The translations under genes were made by a program, and so were the position numbers. A stretch of DNA of 64,000 nt, taken from positions 5,799,001 to 5,863,000 of the forward strand of contig NC_020453.1 of the NCBI RefSeq assembly GCF_000344805.1. Direction: 5' to 3'. The notes under the pieces were generated by a model. The model saw only the letters and a list, made by a program, of their open reading frames with translations, made no database searches and was not told where the DNA came from. This stretch comes from Bradyrhizobium oligotrophicum S58. GTDB taxonomy: Bacteria > Pseudomonadota > Alphaproteobacteria > Rhizobiales > Xanthobacteraceae. Shown here piece after piece: positions 34,116 through 43,114 of this stretch (within the stretch, counting starts at the first letter, position 1; each line of letters starts with the position of its first letter).

Positions 34116-35390
34116 ATGCTCGCCCCCACTCCCGCCTCGCCCGAGACCGTCGGCATGTCGAAAGCCGCGCTCGACCGCATCGATGCCCATCTGAAGCAGC
34201 GCTATGTCGAGGCCGGCCGCTTTCCCGGCACGCAGCTGCTGATCTATCGCCGCGGCAAGATCGTGCATGCGAGCTCGCAGGGCTATGCGGACGTCGAACG
34301 CAAGGTGCCGGTCGCGGACGACACGATCTACCGCATCTATTCGATGACCAAGCCGCTCACGTCGGTCGCCTTCATGATGCTGGTCGAGGAAGGCAAGATC
34401 GCGCTCGACGAGCCGGTCGCGAAATACATCCCGGAATGGAAGAACCTCGGCGTGTTCGTCGCCGGCACGGCACCCGCTTTCATGACCCGGCCGCCGGCGC
34501 GGCCGATGCTGATCGTCGACCTCCTGCGCCACACCTCCGGCCTCACTTATGGCTTTCAGCAGCGCTCGAATGTCGACGCCGCCTATCGCGACGCCAAGAT
34601 CGGCGCGGTCGAGAAGGCCGGCACGCTGCAGTCGATGATCGATGATCTCGCGCGGATTCCGCTGGAGTTCTCACCGGGCGAGGCCTGGAACTACTCGGTC
34701 TCGACCGACGTGATCGGCTATCTCGTCGGCAAGATCGCCGACATGCCGTTCGAGCAATTCCTCAAGGAGCGTATCCTCGATCCGCTCGGCATGACCGACA
34801 CCGGCTTCCACGTCCCCGCAGCGAAGGCGCACCGGCTGGCGGCCTGCTACTCGGCCGACCCCGGTGGCGCCCTGTCGTTCCACGCTGCCGATCGCAAGGG
34901 TGGCCTGACCCTGCAGGACGATCCCGCCACCAGTTCGTTCCTGAGCCCGCCCGCCTTCGTCTCCGGGGGCGGCGGCCTGTGCGCGACCACGGCGGACTAT
35001 CTGACGTTCTGCCGCGCGCTGCTCAATGGCGGCGAGCTCGGCGGCGTCAGGCTGCTCGGTCCCAAGACGCTGAAGCTGATGACGTCGAACCACCTTCCCG
35101 GCGGTGTCGATCTGCCCACGCTGTCGCGCTCGATGTTCGCCGAAGCGGCCTATAACGGGATCGGTTTCGGCCTCGGCTTCTCGGTGACCATGGATCCCGC
35201 GAAGACGCTGATTGCCGGCAGCGCCGGGGAATATGCCTGGGGCGGCGCGGCCTCCACCGCGTTCTGGATCGACCCGGCCGAGGACCTGATCACGATCTTC
35301 ATGACCCAGGTGCTGCCGTCGAGCGCCTATCCGATCCGGCGCGAGCTGCGCACGATGGTGTATGCGGCCATCACCGAGAGCAACGTGTAG
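34116..35390 (+). CDS. Serine beta-lactamase-like hydrolase (class C/EstB family)
   Basis: A 424-residue cytoplasmic-looking serine hydrolase from the ATG at 34116 (GGAGA upstream). The nucleophile motif SMTK is at residues 76-79 (S-x-x-K), the second motif is the tyrosine in WNYSVSTDVIGYLVG, and GGAASTAFWIDP near the end replaces the third. The family includes esterases, peptidases and beta-lactamases; without a signal peptide an esterase role is more likely than antibiotic resistance. Confidence 0.87.
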   Translation: MLAPTPASPETVGMSKAALDRIDAHLKQRYVEAGRFPGTQLLIYRRGKIVHASSQGYADVERKVPVADDTIYRIYSMTKPLTSVAFMMLVEEGKIALDEPVAKYIPEWKNLGVFVAGTAPAFMTRPPARPMLIVDLLRHTSGLTYGFQQRSNVDAAYRDAKIGAVEKAGTLQSMIDDLARIPLEFSPGEAWNYSVSTDVIGYLVGKIADMPFEQFLKERILDPLGMTDTGFHVPAAKAHRLAACYSADPGGALSFHAADRKGGLTLQDDPATSSFLSPPAFVSGGGGLCATTADYLTFCRALLNGGELGGVRLLGPKTLKLMTSNHLPGGVDLPTLSRSMFAEAAYNGIGFGLGFSVTMDPAKTLIAGSAGEYAWGGAASTAFWIDPAEDLITIFMTQVLPSSAYPIRRELRTMVYAAITESNV

Positions 35391-35635
35391 GCGCCGCGCG
35401 GGCGGCGAAGCCGATCAGGGAACCGGACCCGGCGCACCATGCGCTTGGCGCACGCGCGCCGTTCTCCTATGCTGACAGTGATGTGAACGGCTGCAACCGC
35501 AGCGCCGTTGCGGACGCCGCCGCGCGCGCCTGCTATGCTCCGGCCGCAGACGGTCGACGCTGCCCTCCTGCACATTCCCTCGCCCGGCCCGGCACGGTGC
35601 GCAGGGATCAAGAAACGCATCTCAAAGGGACATCA

Positions 35636-37150
35636 GTGCCAAAGCTCTCCCTGCCGGTCCGGCTTGCTCTCCTGGTCGCAGGGACGACGCTGCCGCTCAT
35701 CTTGTTCGCGGGCGGGATCGTCTTCCACAACTACATGCAGGACCGCAGCGACGCGCGGCAGCGCGTGCTGGAGACGGCGCGCAGCATCCGACTGACGCTC
35801 GATGCGGAAATGCAGCGCATGACCGGCGGCGTCCAGGTCCTGGCGCTCACCGATGCCCTGAAGACCGGTGACTTCGAGCGTTTCCGACCGATCGCAATGG
35901 GCTTCCTCGAGCAGTACGGCAAGAACGGCGCGATCGTGGTCGCCGACCGCAGCGGGCACCAATTGTTCTCGTCGGCGACGACGGAGACGGCGCAGCTGCC
36001 GCCGCGCAACAACCGCGAGATCACCGCGCGTGTGTTCGAGACCCGGCAGCCGCAATACTCCGACCTCTTCTTTGGCGTGGTGAAGAAGAGCCTGATCGTC
36101 ACCGTGGAGGTTCCGGTCTTTCGCGGCGATGAGGTCGTCTACGACATCTCGTTCAGCCCGCCGATCGAGATGTTCCAGACCATTCTGGAAAAGCAGCGAC
36201 TGAGCGCCGACTGGACATTGTCGCTGCTCGACCGCCAGGCGACGGTGTTCGCGCGCGTGCCCAATCCGGCCGAGACGGTCGGCAAGAAAGCCTCGCCGTC
36301 AGCCTATGATCGCATGATCCGCGAACAGGAGGCGACGCTGTCGAGCCTGTCGCTCGAAGGCGTGCCGCTGCTGTCGAGCTTCACACGCTCGACCGTGACC
36401 GGCTGGATCATCGGTGCCGGCATCACCGAGAATTCGCTGGTCGCACCGCTGTGGCGCAACCTCGCCATCACCAGCCTGATCGGCGGCATCATGCTGGCGA
36501 TCGGCCTCGCCTTCGCGGTACGGATGGCGACGACGATCGCGCGCGCCGAGATGTTGCACGATCTCCTGATCGAGGAGCTCAACCATCGGGTCAAGAACAC
36601 GCTGGCGATCCTGCAGGCGATCGCAGTCCAGACCTTCCGCAGCGCCAGCCGTCCCGAGCGCGAGAAATTCGAGGGCCGGCTCGGAGCACTCGCCGAAGCA
36701 CACAATCTTCTCAGCATGGAGAAATGGCAGGGCTCCGAACTCGAGGACGTGATCGGACGCGTGCTCAAGCCGTACCGGCTGAACAGTCCCGATCGGATCA
36801 GGATCTCCGGCCCGAAGGTCGCGCTGTCGCCGCGACTGGCCGTCGTGCTGTCGATGATCATCCACGAGATCGCGACCAATGCAGCCAAATACGGCGCGCT
36901 CTCCAACGACGCCGGCACTGTCGATCTGTCCTGGGAATTCACGCAGGGCGATACGGCCAAGAAGCTGCCGGGCCGTCTTCGGCTGGTGTGGCAGGAAACC
37001 GGCGGCCCGATCGTATCAGCGCCGATCCAACGCGGCTTCGGCTCCCGCCTGATCGAGCGCAGCGCGCGCGATCAGCTCGGCGGCGAGGCCACTGTCGACT
37101 TCCTGCCGCCGGGCGTCGTCTACTCCATCAGCTTCGAGCTCGACGAGTGA
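35636..37150 (+). CDS. Membrane sensor histidine kinase, HWE/HisKA_2 type
   Basis: A 504-residue kinase with a GTG start at 35636, because the preceding 50 codons have no family character and AAAGGGA lies upstream. Two membrane helices (about residues 5-30 and 280-305) flank a double-Cache-like periplasmic sensor. The phospho-acceptor is in EELNHRVKNTLAIL, the N box is HEIATNAAKYGAL, and LSWEF and GFGSRLIER follow, as in the HWE family common in rhizobia. No response regulator gene is next to it, so its partner, possibly PhyR-type or a single-domain receiver, is elsewhere. Confidence 0.88.
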   Translation: MPKLSLPVRLALLVAGTTLPLILFAGGIVFHNYMQDRSDARQRVLETARSIRLTLDAEMQRMTGGVQVLALTDALKTGDFERFRPIAMGFLEQYGKNGAIVVADRSGHQLFSSATTETAQLPPRNNREITARVFETRQPQYSDLFFGVVKKSLIVTVEVPVFRGDEVVYDISFSPPIEMFQTILEKQRLSADWTLSLLDRQATVFARVPNPAETVGKKASPSAYDRMIREQEATLSSLSLEGVPLLSSFTRSTVTGWIIGAGITENSLVAPLWRNLAITSLIGGIMLAIGLAFAVRMATTIARAEMLHDLLIEELNHRVKNTLAILQAIAVQTFRSASRPEREKFEGRLGALAEAHNLLSMEKWQGSELEDVIGRVLKPYRLNSPDRIRISGPKVALSPRLAVVLSMIIHEIATNAAKYGALSNDAGTVDLSWEFTQGDTAKKLPGRLRLVWQETGGPIVSAPIQRGFGSRLIERSARDQLGGEATVDFLPPGVVYSISFELDE

Positions 37151-37195
37151 CGCGACTTGGAAAGCTTTCTTTGCAGTCCGTCTTGGCAGCGCGCC

Positions 37196-37930
37196 TCAGC
37201 CAAACCTCTGCAGCACCGGAAAGGTCTCGAGCAGCCAGATGCTGAAGGTCGAGACCGCGCCGGTCAGAAAGCCGATGCCGGTGACGACCATCAGCACGCC
37301 CATCGCGCGCTCGACGTTCACGAGGTGGCCGCGCATCCTCATGAACAGCGCCGAGAACTGCTCGATCATGAAGGCCGCGACCAGGAACGGAATGCCGAGG
37401 CCGGCGGAGTAGACCGCGAGCAGGCCGGCTCCCTTGGCGACCGTCGACTCGGCGGCGGCGATCGAGAGGATCGCGGCCAGGATCGGACCGATGCAGGGCG
37501 TCCAGCCGAAGGCGAAGGCCAGCCCCATGACGTAGGCGCCCCACAGGCCGACCGGCTTCGGAATCGGCAGCCGCCCCTCGCGCATCAGCAGCGCGATCCG
37601 GGTCATGCCGAGGAAATGCAGGCCCATGATGATGATGACGATGCCGGCAAGGATCGACAGCTGCTCCGACCAGGCGCGGATGAAGCCGCCGATCAGGGAC
37701 GCGCTGGCGCCGAGCATCACGAACACGGTGGAGAACCCCAGCACGAACAGGGCGGCGGAGATCATCACCGCACGGCGCGATGCCGCCGGCGGCTCCTCGC
37801 TCTCGATGTGCTCGATCGTGGCGCCGGTGAGATACACCAGATAGGGCGGGACCAGCGGCAGGACGCAGGGCGACAGAAAACTGACAAGGCCAGCAATGAA
37901 TGCCGCCGGAATCGATACGTTCTGAATCAT
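37196..37930 (-). CDS. ccdA: Cytochrome c biogenesis/thiol-disulfide membrane protein CcdA
   Basis: A 244-residue, six-helix membrane protein starting at MIQNVSIP. The redox cysteines are in FLSPCVLPLVPPYL (residues 19-32) and in FGWTPCIGPILAAIL. These carry reducing power across the membrane for haem c ligation or periplasmic thiol repair. No Ccm genes are adjacent; supply to the cbb3 oxidase cytochromes c in this window is possible but not shown. Confidence 0.93.
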   Translation of the reverse strand: MIQNVSIPAAFIAGLVSFLSPCVLPLVPPYLVYLTGATIEHIESEEPPAASRRAVMISAALFVLGFSTVFVMLGASASLIGGFIRAWSEQLSILAGIVIIIMGLHFLGMTRIALLMREGRLPIPKPVGLWGAYVMGLAFAFGWTPCIGPILAAILSIAAAESTVAKGAGLLAVYSAGLGIPFLVAAFMIEQFSALFMRMRGHLVNVERAMGVLMVVTGIGFLTGAVSTFSIWLLETFPVLQRFG

Positions 37931-38253
37931 GCAAGTCCCGCAATACGCCCCTTGAGCGGCGTCCTGACGCCGGGGCACGATGCTTCATGCCGCCGATACG
38001 GGAAATAGGCAACAGAAGCGCCGAAGTTACGGCCGACGCTCGCCGCCGCCGGCTTCCAGGCGCAACAGAAACCGAAACGGGCCAAGATCTCGAAATTTGC
38101 GGGCGCGGCGCGCGATCAGGGACGGTTCTCGCTGATTGCAGCCTGCTATCTCGGGGGCTCGCGCGGCGCGCCCGCGGGACGGCGTCATCCTCACTGCGAT
38201 CACGACAGATCACAAATGCGCGAAATGCACCTTTGTGCGCATAACGAACCGTG
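37931..38253. other. Intergenic region, nothing identified
   Basis: About 320 bases upstream of ccdA and downstream of the small hypothetical gene. I see no gene, repeat family or clear terminator. Confidence 0.5.
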
Positions 38254-38526
38254 CTATTTGACGACTCGCAGCAGGGGCTGGCGGCGCTGACCGGGCTGCA
38301 GCTTCGGATCGCGCAGCTTGTCAGGGTTGTCAGCTTGAACCATCTCGTCGCAAAGCGCCTTCAGATCGTCTTCGCTCAGACGGTTCAACTTCATGCGCAG
38401 ATCGAGGATGGCGACGGACACCAAGTGCGCCGATTCGCGATTGCCGGTCGCCGCAAGCGTCGCGCGGCACTGCTCCAGAGACGCGAGCACAGCAAGCATT
38501 TGTTCGTCTGAATTGGCCACGAGCAT
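38254..38526 (-). CDS. Small conserved hypothetical protein
   Basis: A 90-residue soluble, largely helical protein (ANSDEQMLAVLASLEQCRATLA... LSEDDLKALCDEMVQ). The composition and codon use look genuine, with high GC at third positions. I do not recognise a named family; it has the look of small proteins conserved in Bradyrhizobium. No membrane segment or metal motif is present apart from two cysteines. Confidence 0.6.
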   Translation of the reverse strand: MLVANSDEQMLAVLASLEQCRATLAATGNRESAHLVSVAILDLRMKLNRLSEDDLKALCDEMVQADNPDKLRDPKLQPGQRRQPLLRVVK

Positions 38527-39014
38527 CGTTCCGTTCTAGCGTGCGACGAAATGGAGCCGAGCAAGTCCCGACTCGCAGATGGCTTCCAAATACGTCATAT
38601 CGTTGCTTCCCTGCGCGCTCCCCATACGGCTCTGACGCGCCTTTCGACCAGCGCTACGGTCGGCTCGCCGATGTCCCGAGACGGGCCCGTGCGAAGACGA
38701 ATCGTCGAACCCTAGCATTCGATCAGTCAGCGTCGTCATCCGTTCATCAAGATAGCATGACACGCGACCATCTTCGAATACCATTTCACGGTGGTTGAAG
38801 CAAAAACCATCGATGTTCTGCCCGATTCGCGCTAAGCGTGTCCTCGTCATACCTTGTGTGTTCTCCCGCGCGGCCGCGGGTGGTATGACCATGCTGCAGA
38901 GGATGGAAGCCGGAAGACTCATCTCGAACGTCAATGTCTCAACCAATCTATGGCATCGAACCAGCCATGTTCCGTAATTTATCGGTATCACTCTAGCAGG
39001 CGGAGCGAGCTTGT
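38527..39014. other. Intergenic region before the LysR gene, AT-richer
   Basis: Nearly 490 bases without a convincing gene. A minus-strand frame at 38536-39111 (191 codons) overlaps the start of the LysR gene and shows no recognisable domain; only its last 65 codons could conceivably be real. The region is visibly lower in GC than its surroundings. Confidence 0.45.
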
Positions 39015-40244
39015 ATGCGCGTTGCGGCGGAACGGGGCGTTCCTCAGAAGGAACGCCAAGAGGTAGCCGAGTCCAGTGCGACGCTGGCTCCGGCCGCGCA
39101 TGGCGATTCACCTGCCGCTGTCGGAACGGATGCCGAGCCGGTCAGAGATGGTGGCCGCGACAGCGGCGCGAGCTCGCCGACGAGCAAGCAGGCTGCGCGC
39201 GCCACGACGGGCCGCACAGTTCCCGCCAAGGCGTCCATCAACAAATCGGCGCTGGCAAGCCTGACCGACTGGGACGCCGCGCGGATCTTTCTCGAGGTCG
39301 TGCGGGCCGGCAGCTTCCGCTCTGCAGCCGAACGCCTTACGCTCTGGATCAATGCCGTCCGGCGCCGCATCGATGATTTCGAGCGGCAGATCGGCGCGAC
39401 GTTGTTCACGCGCGACGTTCACGGCGCGCGCCTGACCGACGAAGGCGCGCTGGTCGTGTCTGCGGTCGAGCGCATGGAAGCGGCGTCGTTCGAGCTGCTG
39501 CGTGCGGGCGACGGTCTCGCGAGCGCTGCATCGGGTGAAGTCCGCGTGGCCGTGACCGAAGGACTGGGCACCTTCTGGCTCGCCCCCCGGCTGGTCGAGT
39601 TTCAGCAGAGCTTCCCGAACGTCATGGTCGACCTGTACTGCGCGATGCGCTCGGCCGACGTGTCGCGTCACGAGGCCGACGTTGCGATCCACCTGTCGCG
39701 GCCGGCGGCGCTCGACGTCAAGCTGGTCAGGCTCGGGCGCATGCATCTGATGTGCTTTGCGAGCGAGAAATATCTCGAAGCGTATGGCGTCCCAAGGTCG
39801 ATCGACGAGCTGCTGAAGCACCGCCTGGTGCTGCAGGTGGCCGACGAGGCTGCGGCGAACGCCGCTTTCGCGACCATCTTTCCCGGCTTCGAGCAGCGGG
39901 AGCTGATCGCGATGACCACCAACGTCTCCAGCGCCAATTATTGGGCGGTCGCCCACGGCGCCGGTATCGGGGTCTTCCCAACCTATGCGAGTGCTCTCGG
40001 CGGGAAGATCATACCCCTGGAGGTTGATCTGAAATGGTCCTACGATATCTGGCTGTCATATCATGCCACCACCGGACGCATCCCTAGGGTGCGCCACATG
40101 ATCGACTGGCTCGTGGAGGCTTTTAACCCTGGCAAATACCCGTGGTTTAAAGACGAATTCATTCATCCACAGCAACTTAAAACAGTATATATGGGTGAAC
40201 CCCTGACCCATCTATTCGGGGGATTTCCGACGGAAGGACGGTAA
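39015..40244 (+). CDS. LysR-family transcriptional regulator with N-terminal extension
   Basis: A 409-residue protein, about 100 longer than usual. Residues 1-80 are alanine/serine/arginine-rich and disordered in appearance. The LysR winged helix follows (DWDAARIFLEVVRAGSFRSAAERL... IGATLFTRDVHGARLTDEG), then the periplasmic-binding-like effector domain. The last 45 residues and the 3' end are AT-richer than the rest. It is probably co-transcribed with the XRE regulator 7 bases downstream. Target unknown. Confidence 0.87.
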   Translation: MRVAAERGVPQKERQEVAESSATLAPAAHGDSPAAVGTDAEPVRDGGRDSGASSPTSKQAARATTGRTVPAKASINKSALASLTDWDAARIFLEVVRAGSFRSAAERLTLWINAVRRRIDDFERQIGATLFTRDVHGARLTDEGALVVSAVERMEAASFELLRAGDGLASAASGEVRVAVTEGLGTFWLAPRLVEFQQSFPNVMVDLYCAMRSADVSRHEADVAIHLSRPAALDVKLVRLGRMHLMCFASEKYLEAYGVPRSIDELLKHRLVLQVADEAAANAAFATIFPGFEQRELIAMTTNVSSANYWAVAHGAGIGVFPTYASALGGKIIPLEVDLKWSYDIWLSYHATTGRIPRVRHMIDWLVEAFNPGKYPWFKDEFIHPQQLKTVYMGEPLTHLFGGFPTEGR

Positions 40245-40251
40245 AATCAGT

Positions 40252-40647
40252 ATGAATAAATCAGCGGCAAAGAAGATGAAGCAGCGCAGTGCGGGCAAGC
40301 CCGACATTGAGCTTGGCAAGCGAATTCGCCTGCGGCGTGTAGAGCAGAAGATTTCGCAGGCAGAGCTGGGCGAAAAGCTGGGCGTGAGCTTCCAGCAGGT
40401 CCAGAAGTACGAGAAGGGCGTCAACCGTGTCGGCGCTGCGCGTCTGCAGCAGATCGCCACCGCGCTCGACGTGCCCGTGACGTTCTTCTACGACGGCGAC
40501 AGCAAGGCCCGTGAGGTCGAAAGCCTCCTGTTCCTGGACTCAGCCTTCAGCCTGCGGTTGCTGCGCGCCTACAGCAAGATCAAGGACCAGACGGTGCAAC
40601 GTCAGCTGGTGTCCTTGATGGAATCGATCGCAGCGAACGAAGAATAG
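40252..40647 (+). CDS. XRE/Cro-family helix-turn-helix regulator
   Basis: A 131-residue DNA-binding protein. The helix-turn-helix lies at residues 21-75 (LGKRIRLRRVEQKISQAELGEKLGVSFQQVQKYEKGVNRVGAARL), with a short C-terminal helical region after FYDGDS. This SinR-like, alphaproteobacterial type is common in rhizobia. It follows the LysR gene by 7 bases, its ribosome site (AAGGA) lying inside the LysR 3' end, which suggests coupled expression. Confidence 0.9.
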   Translation: MNKSAAKKMKQRSAGKPDIELGKRIRLRRVEQKISQAELGEKLGVSFQQVQKYEKGVNRVGAARLQQIATALDVPVTFFYDGDSKAREVESLLFLDSAFSLRLLRAYSKIKDQTVQRQLVSLMESIAANEE

Positions 40648-41089
40648 GCCAGAGAATAGGCCGGGCCGTCTGTTCACTCAGACAGGCCTGTCTCGTGATG
40701 GGTATGGGCCATCTTCGCTCGAGGGCGCAACTTGGGGGCGCCAGGCGCTCAGCCAGCTCGGGCGAGTTCACTGGCCTTCAGGCCGATCGATCGGTGCGGC
40801 CGGCACGCCGGCTCTGCTCGTCCGCCCAGCAACGGCTGCGCGGTCCGGGCTCCTGTCACCTCTATCCTGCCCTCTCTGCCGTCATAGGAAGTGGCGGCAC
40901 GCTGGCCAATGCGTGCTGAACACCGCCGACACGCTGCGGACCTCGCGGTCCGCTCGCGCGCGTTCGTTCGTCTCCAGGATCGCCCGCCTCGACGGCGTCG
41001 TTCATGCGCGGCTCGAGGCCCGATCTCGCGTTGACGGCGCACCGGGCACGGTGAACGATGGGCCGCCTGCCCTCCCGCCACGGTTTGCC
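40648..41089. other. Intergenic region with a perfect palindrome
   Basis: About 440 bases without a supported gene. The 14-base perfect palindrome AGACAGGCCTGTCT lies at 40680-40693, 33 bases after the XRE stop, and could be an operator or part of a terminator. The frame continuing upstream of the enoyl-CoA hydratase start is arginine-rich and unlike the family. Confidence 0.5.
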
Positions 41090-41908
41090 ATGCCCCTCAC
41101 GTCCGCACCTCCGACCGCCTTTGCCGAGGGTAAGATCCTCATGACGGTCGATGATCGGGTCGGGATCATCACCTTCAACAATCCCGACAAGCGCAACGCG
41201 ATGTCGCTGGAGATGTGGGAGGGGCTCGGCCAGGCACTGGTCGCTCTGCGCGACGATGCCGACATCCGGGTCGTGGTGCTGACCGGGGCGGGCGACAAGG
41301 CCTTCGTGTCCGGCGCCGACATCAGCCAGTTCGAGCAGAGCCGCCACAACGCCGCTGCTTCCGAGGACTATGCCCGGAAGAGCAGCGCCCAGCGGGCGCT
41401 GCTCGCCGACTATCCCAAGCCGACCCTCGCCTGCGTCCGCGGCTTTTGCCTCGGCGGTGGCCTGCAGATCGCGATGCTGACCGACATGCGCTTCGCGTCG
41501 GAGGACAGCCAGTTCGGCATCCCCGCCGCGAGGCTCGGCATCGCCTATGGCTATGACGGGCTGCGCAACCTGGTGGCTCTGGTCGGCCCCTCACAGGCGC
41601 GGCTCCTGCTCTATACGGGCCTGCGGATCGACGCCGCGGAGGCGCTGCGGATCGGCCTTGTCGATCGGATGATGGCCAATGACGAGCTGCTGCCGGCTAC
41701 GCTCGACATCGCCCGCACGATCGCGGGCAACGCCCCGCTGGCGGTGCAGGCCGCCAAGATCACCATCGCCGAGGTGCTGAAGGACGAGAGCCACCGCGAC
41801 CTGGCGGCGATCAGGCGGATCGGCGACGCCTGCATGGATTCGGAAGATTTCCGCGAGGGCCGCCGCGCCTTCATGGAGAAGCGCAAGCCGGCCTTCAAGG
41901 GACGCTAA
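41090..41908 (+). CDS. Enoyl-CoA hydratase/isomerase family protein
   Basis: A 272-residue crotonase; the ATG at 41090 was preferred because the longer frame adds 59 non-homologous residues. It shows FNNPDKRNAMSLEMW, the first oxyanion segment AFVSGADISQF, and CVRGFCLGGGLQIAMLTDMRFAS with the second. Its stop overlaps that of the convergent dehydrogenase gene by 4 bases. Substrate unknown; beta-oxidation or acyl-CoA catabolism is the general role. Confidence 0.88.
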   Translation: MPLTSAPPTAFAEGKILMTVDDRVGIITFNNPDKRNAMSLEMWEGLGQALVALRDDADIRVVVLTGAGDKAFVSGADISQFEQSRHNAAASEDYARKSSAQRALLADYPKPTLACVRGFCLGGGLQIAMLTDMRFASEDSQFGIPAARLGIAYGYDGLRNLVALVGPSQARLLLYTGLRIDAAEALRIGLVDRMMANDELLPATLDIARTIAGNAPLAVQAAKITIAEVLKDESHRDLAAIRRIGDACMDSEDFREGRRAFMEKRKPAFKGR

Positions 41909-42984
41909 AGCGCGTCCAGCACCGCCCTGGTCACATCCACCGTGCCGGCGCTGCCGCCGAACTCGAACGGCTTGAGGCCTGACGCATAGACCTTGTCGAC
42001 CGCCTGCTCGATCCGCTGGGCCGCCTCGGCCGCTCCCTCGATGCCGCTGACGTCTGCCAGCCAATCCAGCATCATCGCGGCCGACAGGATCATCGCGGTC
42101 GGGTTGGCCTTGCCCTGCCCCATGATGTCGGGCGCGGTGCCGTGGCAGGGCTGGAACACGGCATGCGTATCGCCGATGTCGGCCGAGGGCGCCATGCCCA
42201 TGCCGCCGACGAGACCAGCGGCGAGATCGGACAGGATGTCGCCAAACATGTTCTCGGTGACCAGGACGTCGAAATCCCACGGGCGCTTCACCAGCATCAG
42301 GGCGCAGGCGTCGATGTAGAGGCGGTCCGTCTTCACGTCCGGATGAAGTTGAGCGACCTCGTCGAAGATCTTGCGGAAGTAGGCGAAAGCCTTGAACACG
42401 TTGGCTTTGTCGACGCAGGCTAAAGTGCCGGAGCGGCCGCGTGCCTTGCGCCGCGCCGCCAGCTTGAAGGAGAAGTTGAAGAGCCGCTCGGAGGTCTTGC
42501 GCGTGATCACCAGCGTCTCGCGCGCCTCTTCATGTGTCACCACACCTTTGCCCATCGAGGCGAACAGGCCCTCGGTCGACTCGCGGATGACGACGAAGTC
42601 GATGCCGCGTTCGGCGGCGCCGACGATCGGGCTCGGCACGCCCGGGATCAGCCGCGCCGGGCGCACCCCGGCATAGAGATCGAAATGGAAGCGCAGCTCG
42701 ATCTGCGGTGCGATCTCGGTGTTGTCGGGGTAGCGCACCGACGGCAGGCCGCAGGCGCCGAGCAGGATCGCGTCGGCCTCTTCGCACAGCCGGATCGTTG
42801 AGTCGGCGATCGACACGCCGGTCGCGAGATAGTTGTTGGCGCCGGCCTGGGCTTCCGTGAAGCGGAACGACAGGCCGGCTTTGGCCTCGACCTTGCGCAA
42901 CACCTCGAGCGCCGGCGCCATCACCTCCGGCCCGATGCCGTCGCCGGGGAGAACTGCAATGTGGAGTGCGTTGGTGGAGGGCAT
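41905..42984 (-). CDS. Isocitrate/isopropylmalate dehydrogenase family protein (tartrate dehydrogenase-like)
   Basis: A 359-residue metal- and NAD(P)-dependent decarboxylating dehydrogenase. It has LPGDGIGPEVM (residues 12-22), the substrate arginines in ELRFHFDLYAGVRPARL, the catalytic VVIRESTEG, the lysine in CVDKANVFK, and the cofactor/metal site NMFGDILSDLAAGLVGGMGMAPSA. This genome region is not a leucine operon, so a tartrate/malate-type or secondary-metabolic substrate is more likely than isopropylmalate. Confidence 0.85.
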   Translation of the reverse strand: MPSTNALHIAVLPGDGIGPEVMAPALEVLRKVEAKAGLSFRFTEAQAGANNYLATGVSIADSTIRLCEEADAILLGACGLPSVRYPDNTEIAPQIELRFHFDLYAGVRPARLIPGVPSPIVGAAERGIDFVVIRESTEGLFASMGKGVVTHEEARETLVITRKTSERLFNFSFKLAARRKARGRSGTLACVDKANVFKAFAYFRKIFDEVAQLHPDVKTDRLYIDACALMLVKRPWDFDVLVTENMFGDILSDLAAGLVGGMGMAPSADIGDTHAVFQPCHGTAPDIMGQGKANPTAMILSAAMMLDWLADVSGIEGAAEAAQRIEQAVDKVYASGLKPFEFGGSAGTVDVTRAVLDAL

Positions 42985-43016
42985 GCTTTTTCTTCGTCAC
43001 ACGAGGGATTTGACGC

Positions 43017-43098
43017 CGTCATTGCGAGCGAAGCGAAGCAATCCAGGGCCCAGGTTGAGACTCTGGATTGCTTCGTCGCTTCGCTCCTCGCAATGACG
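43017..43098. repeat. Family A inverted-repeat element, copy 4
   Basis: CCGTCATTGCGAGCGAAGCG and GAAGCAATCCAGGG pair with CTGGATTGCTTCGTCGC and CTCCTCGCAATGACG. It lies between the isopropylmalate-dehydrogenase-like gene and the alcohol dehydrogenase gene. Confidence 0.83.
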
Positions 43099-43114
43099 AT
43101 GGAGTGGGTGTGTC

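Noticed and set aside
38536..39111. 191-codon minus-strand frame before the LysR gene
   Set aside because: Overlaps the LysR start, has no recognised domain and no clear ribosome site; left as possible but unsupported.
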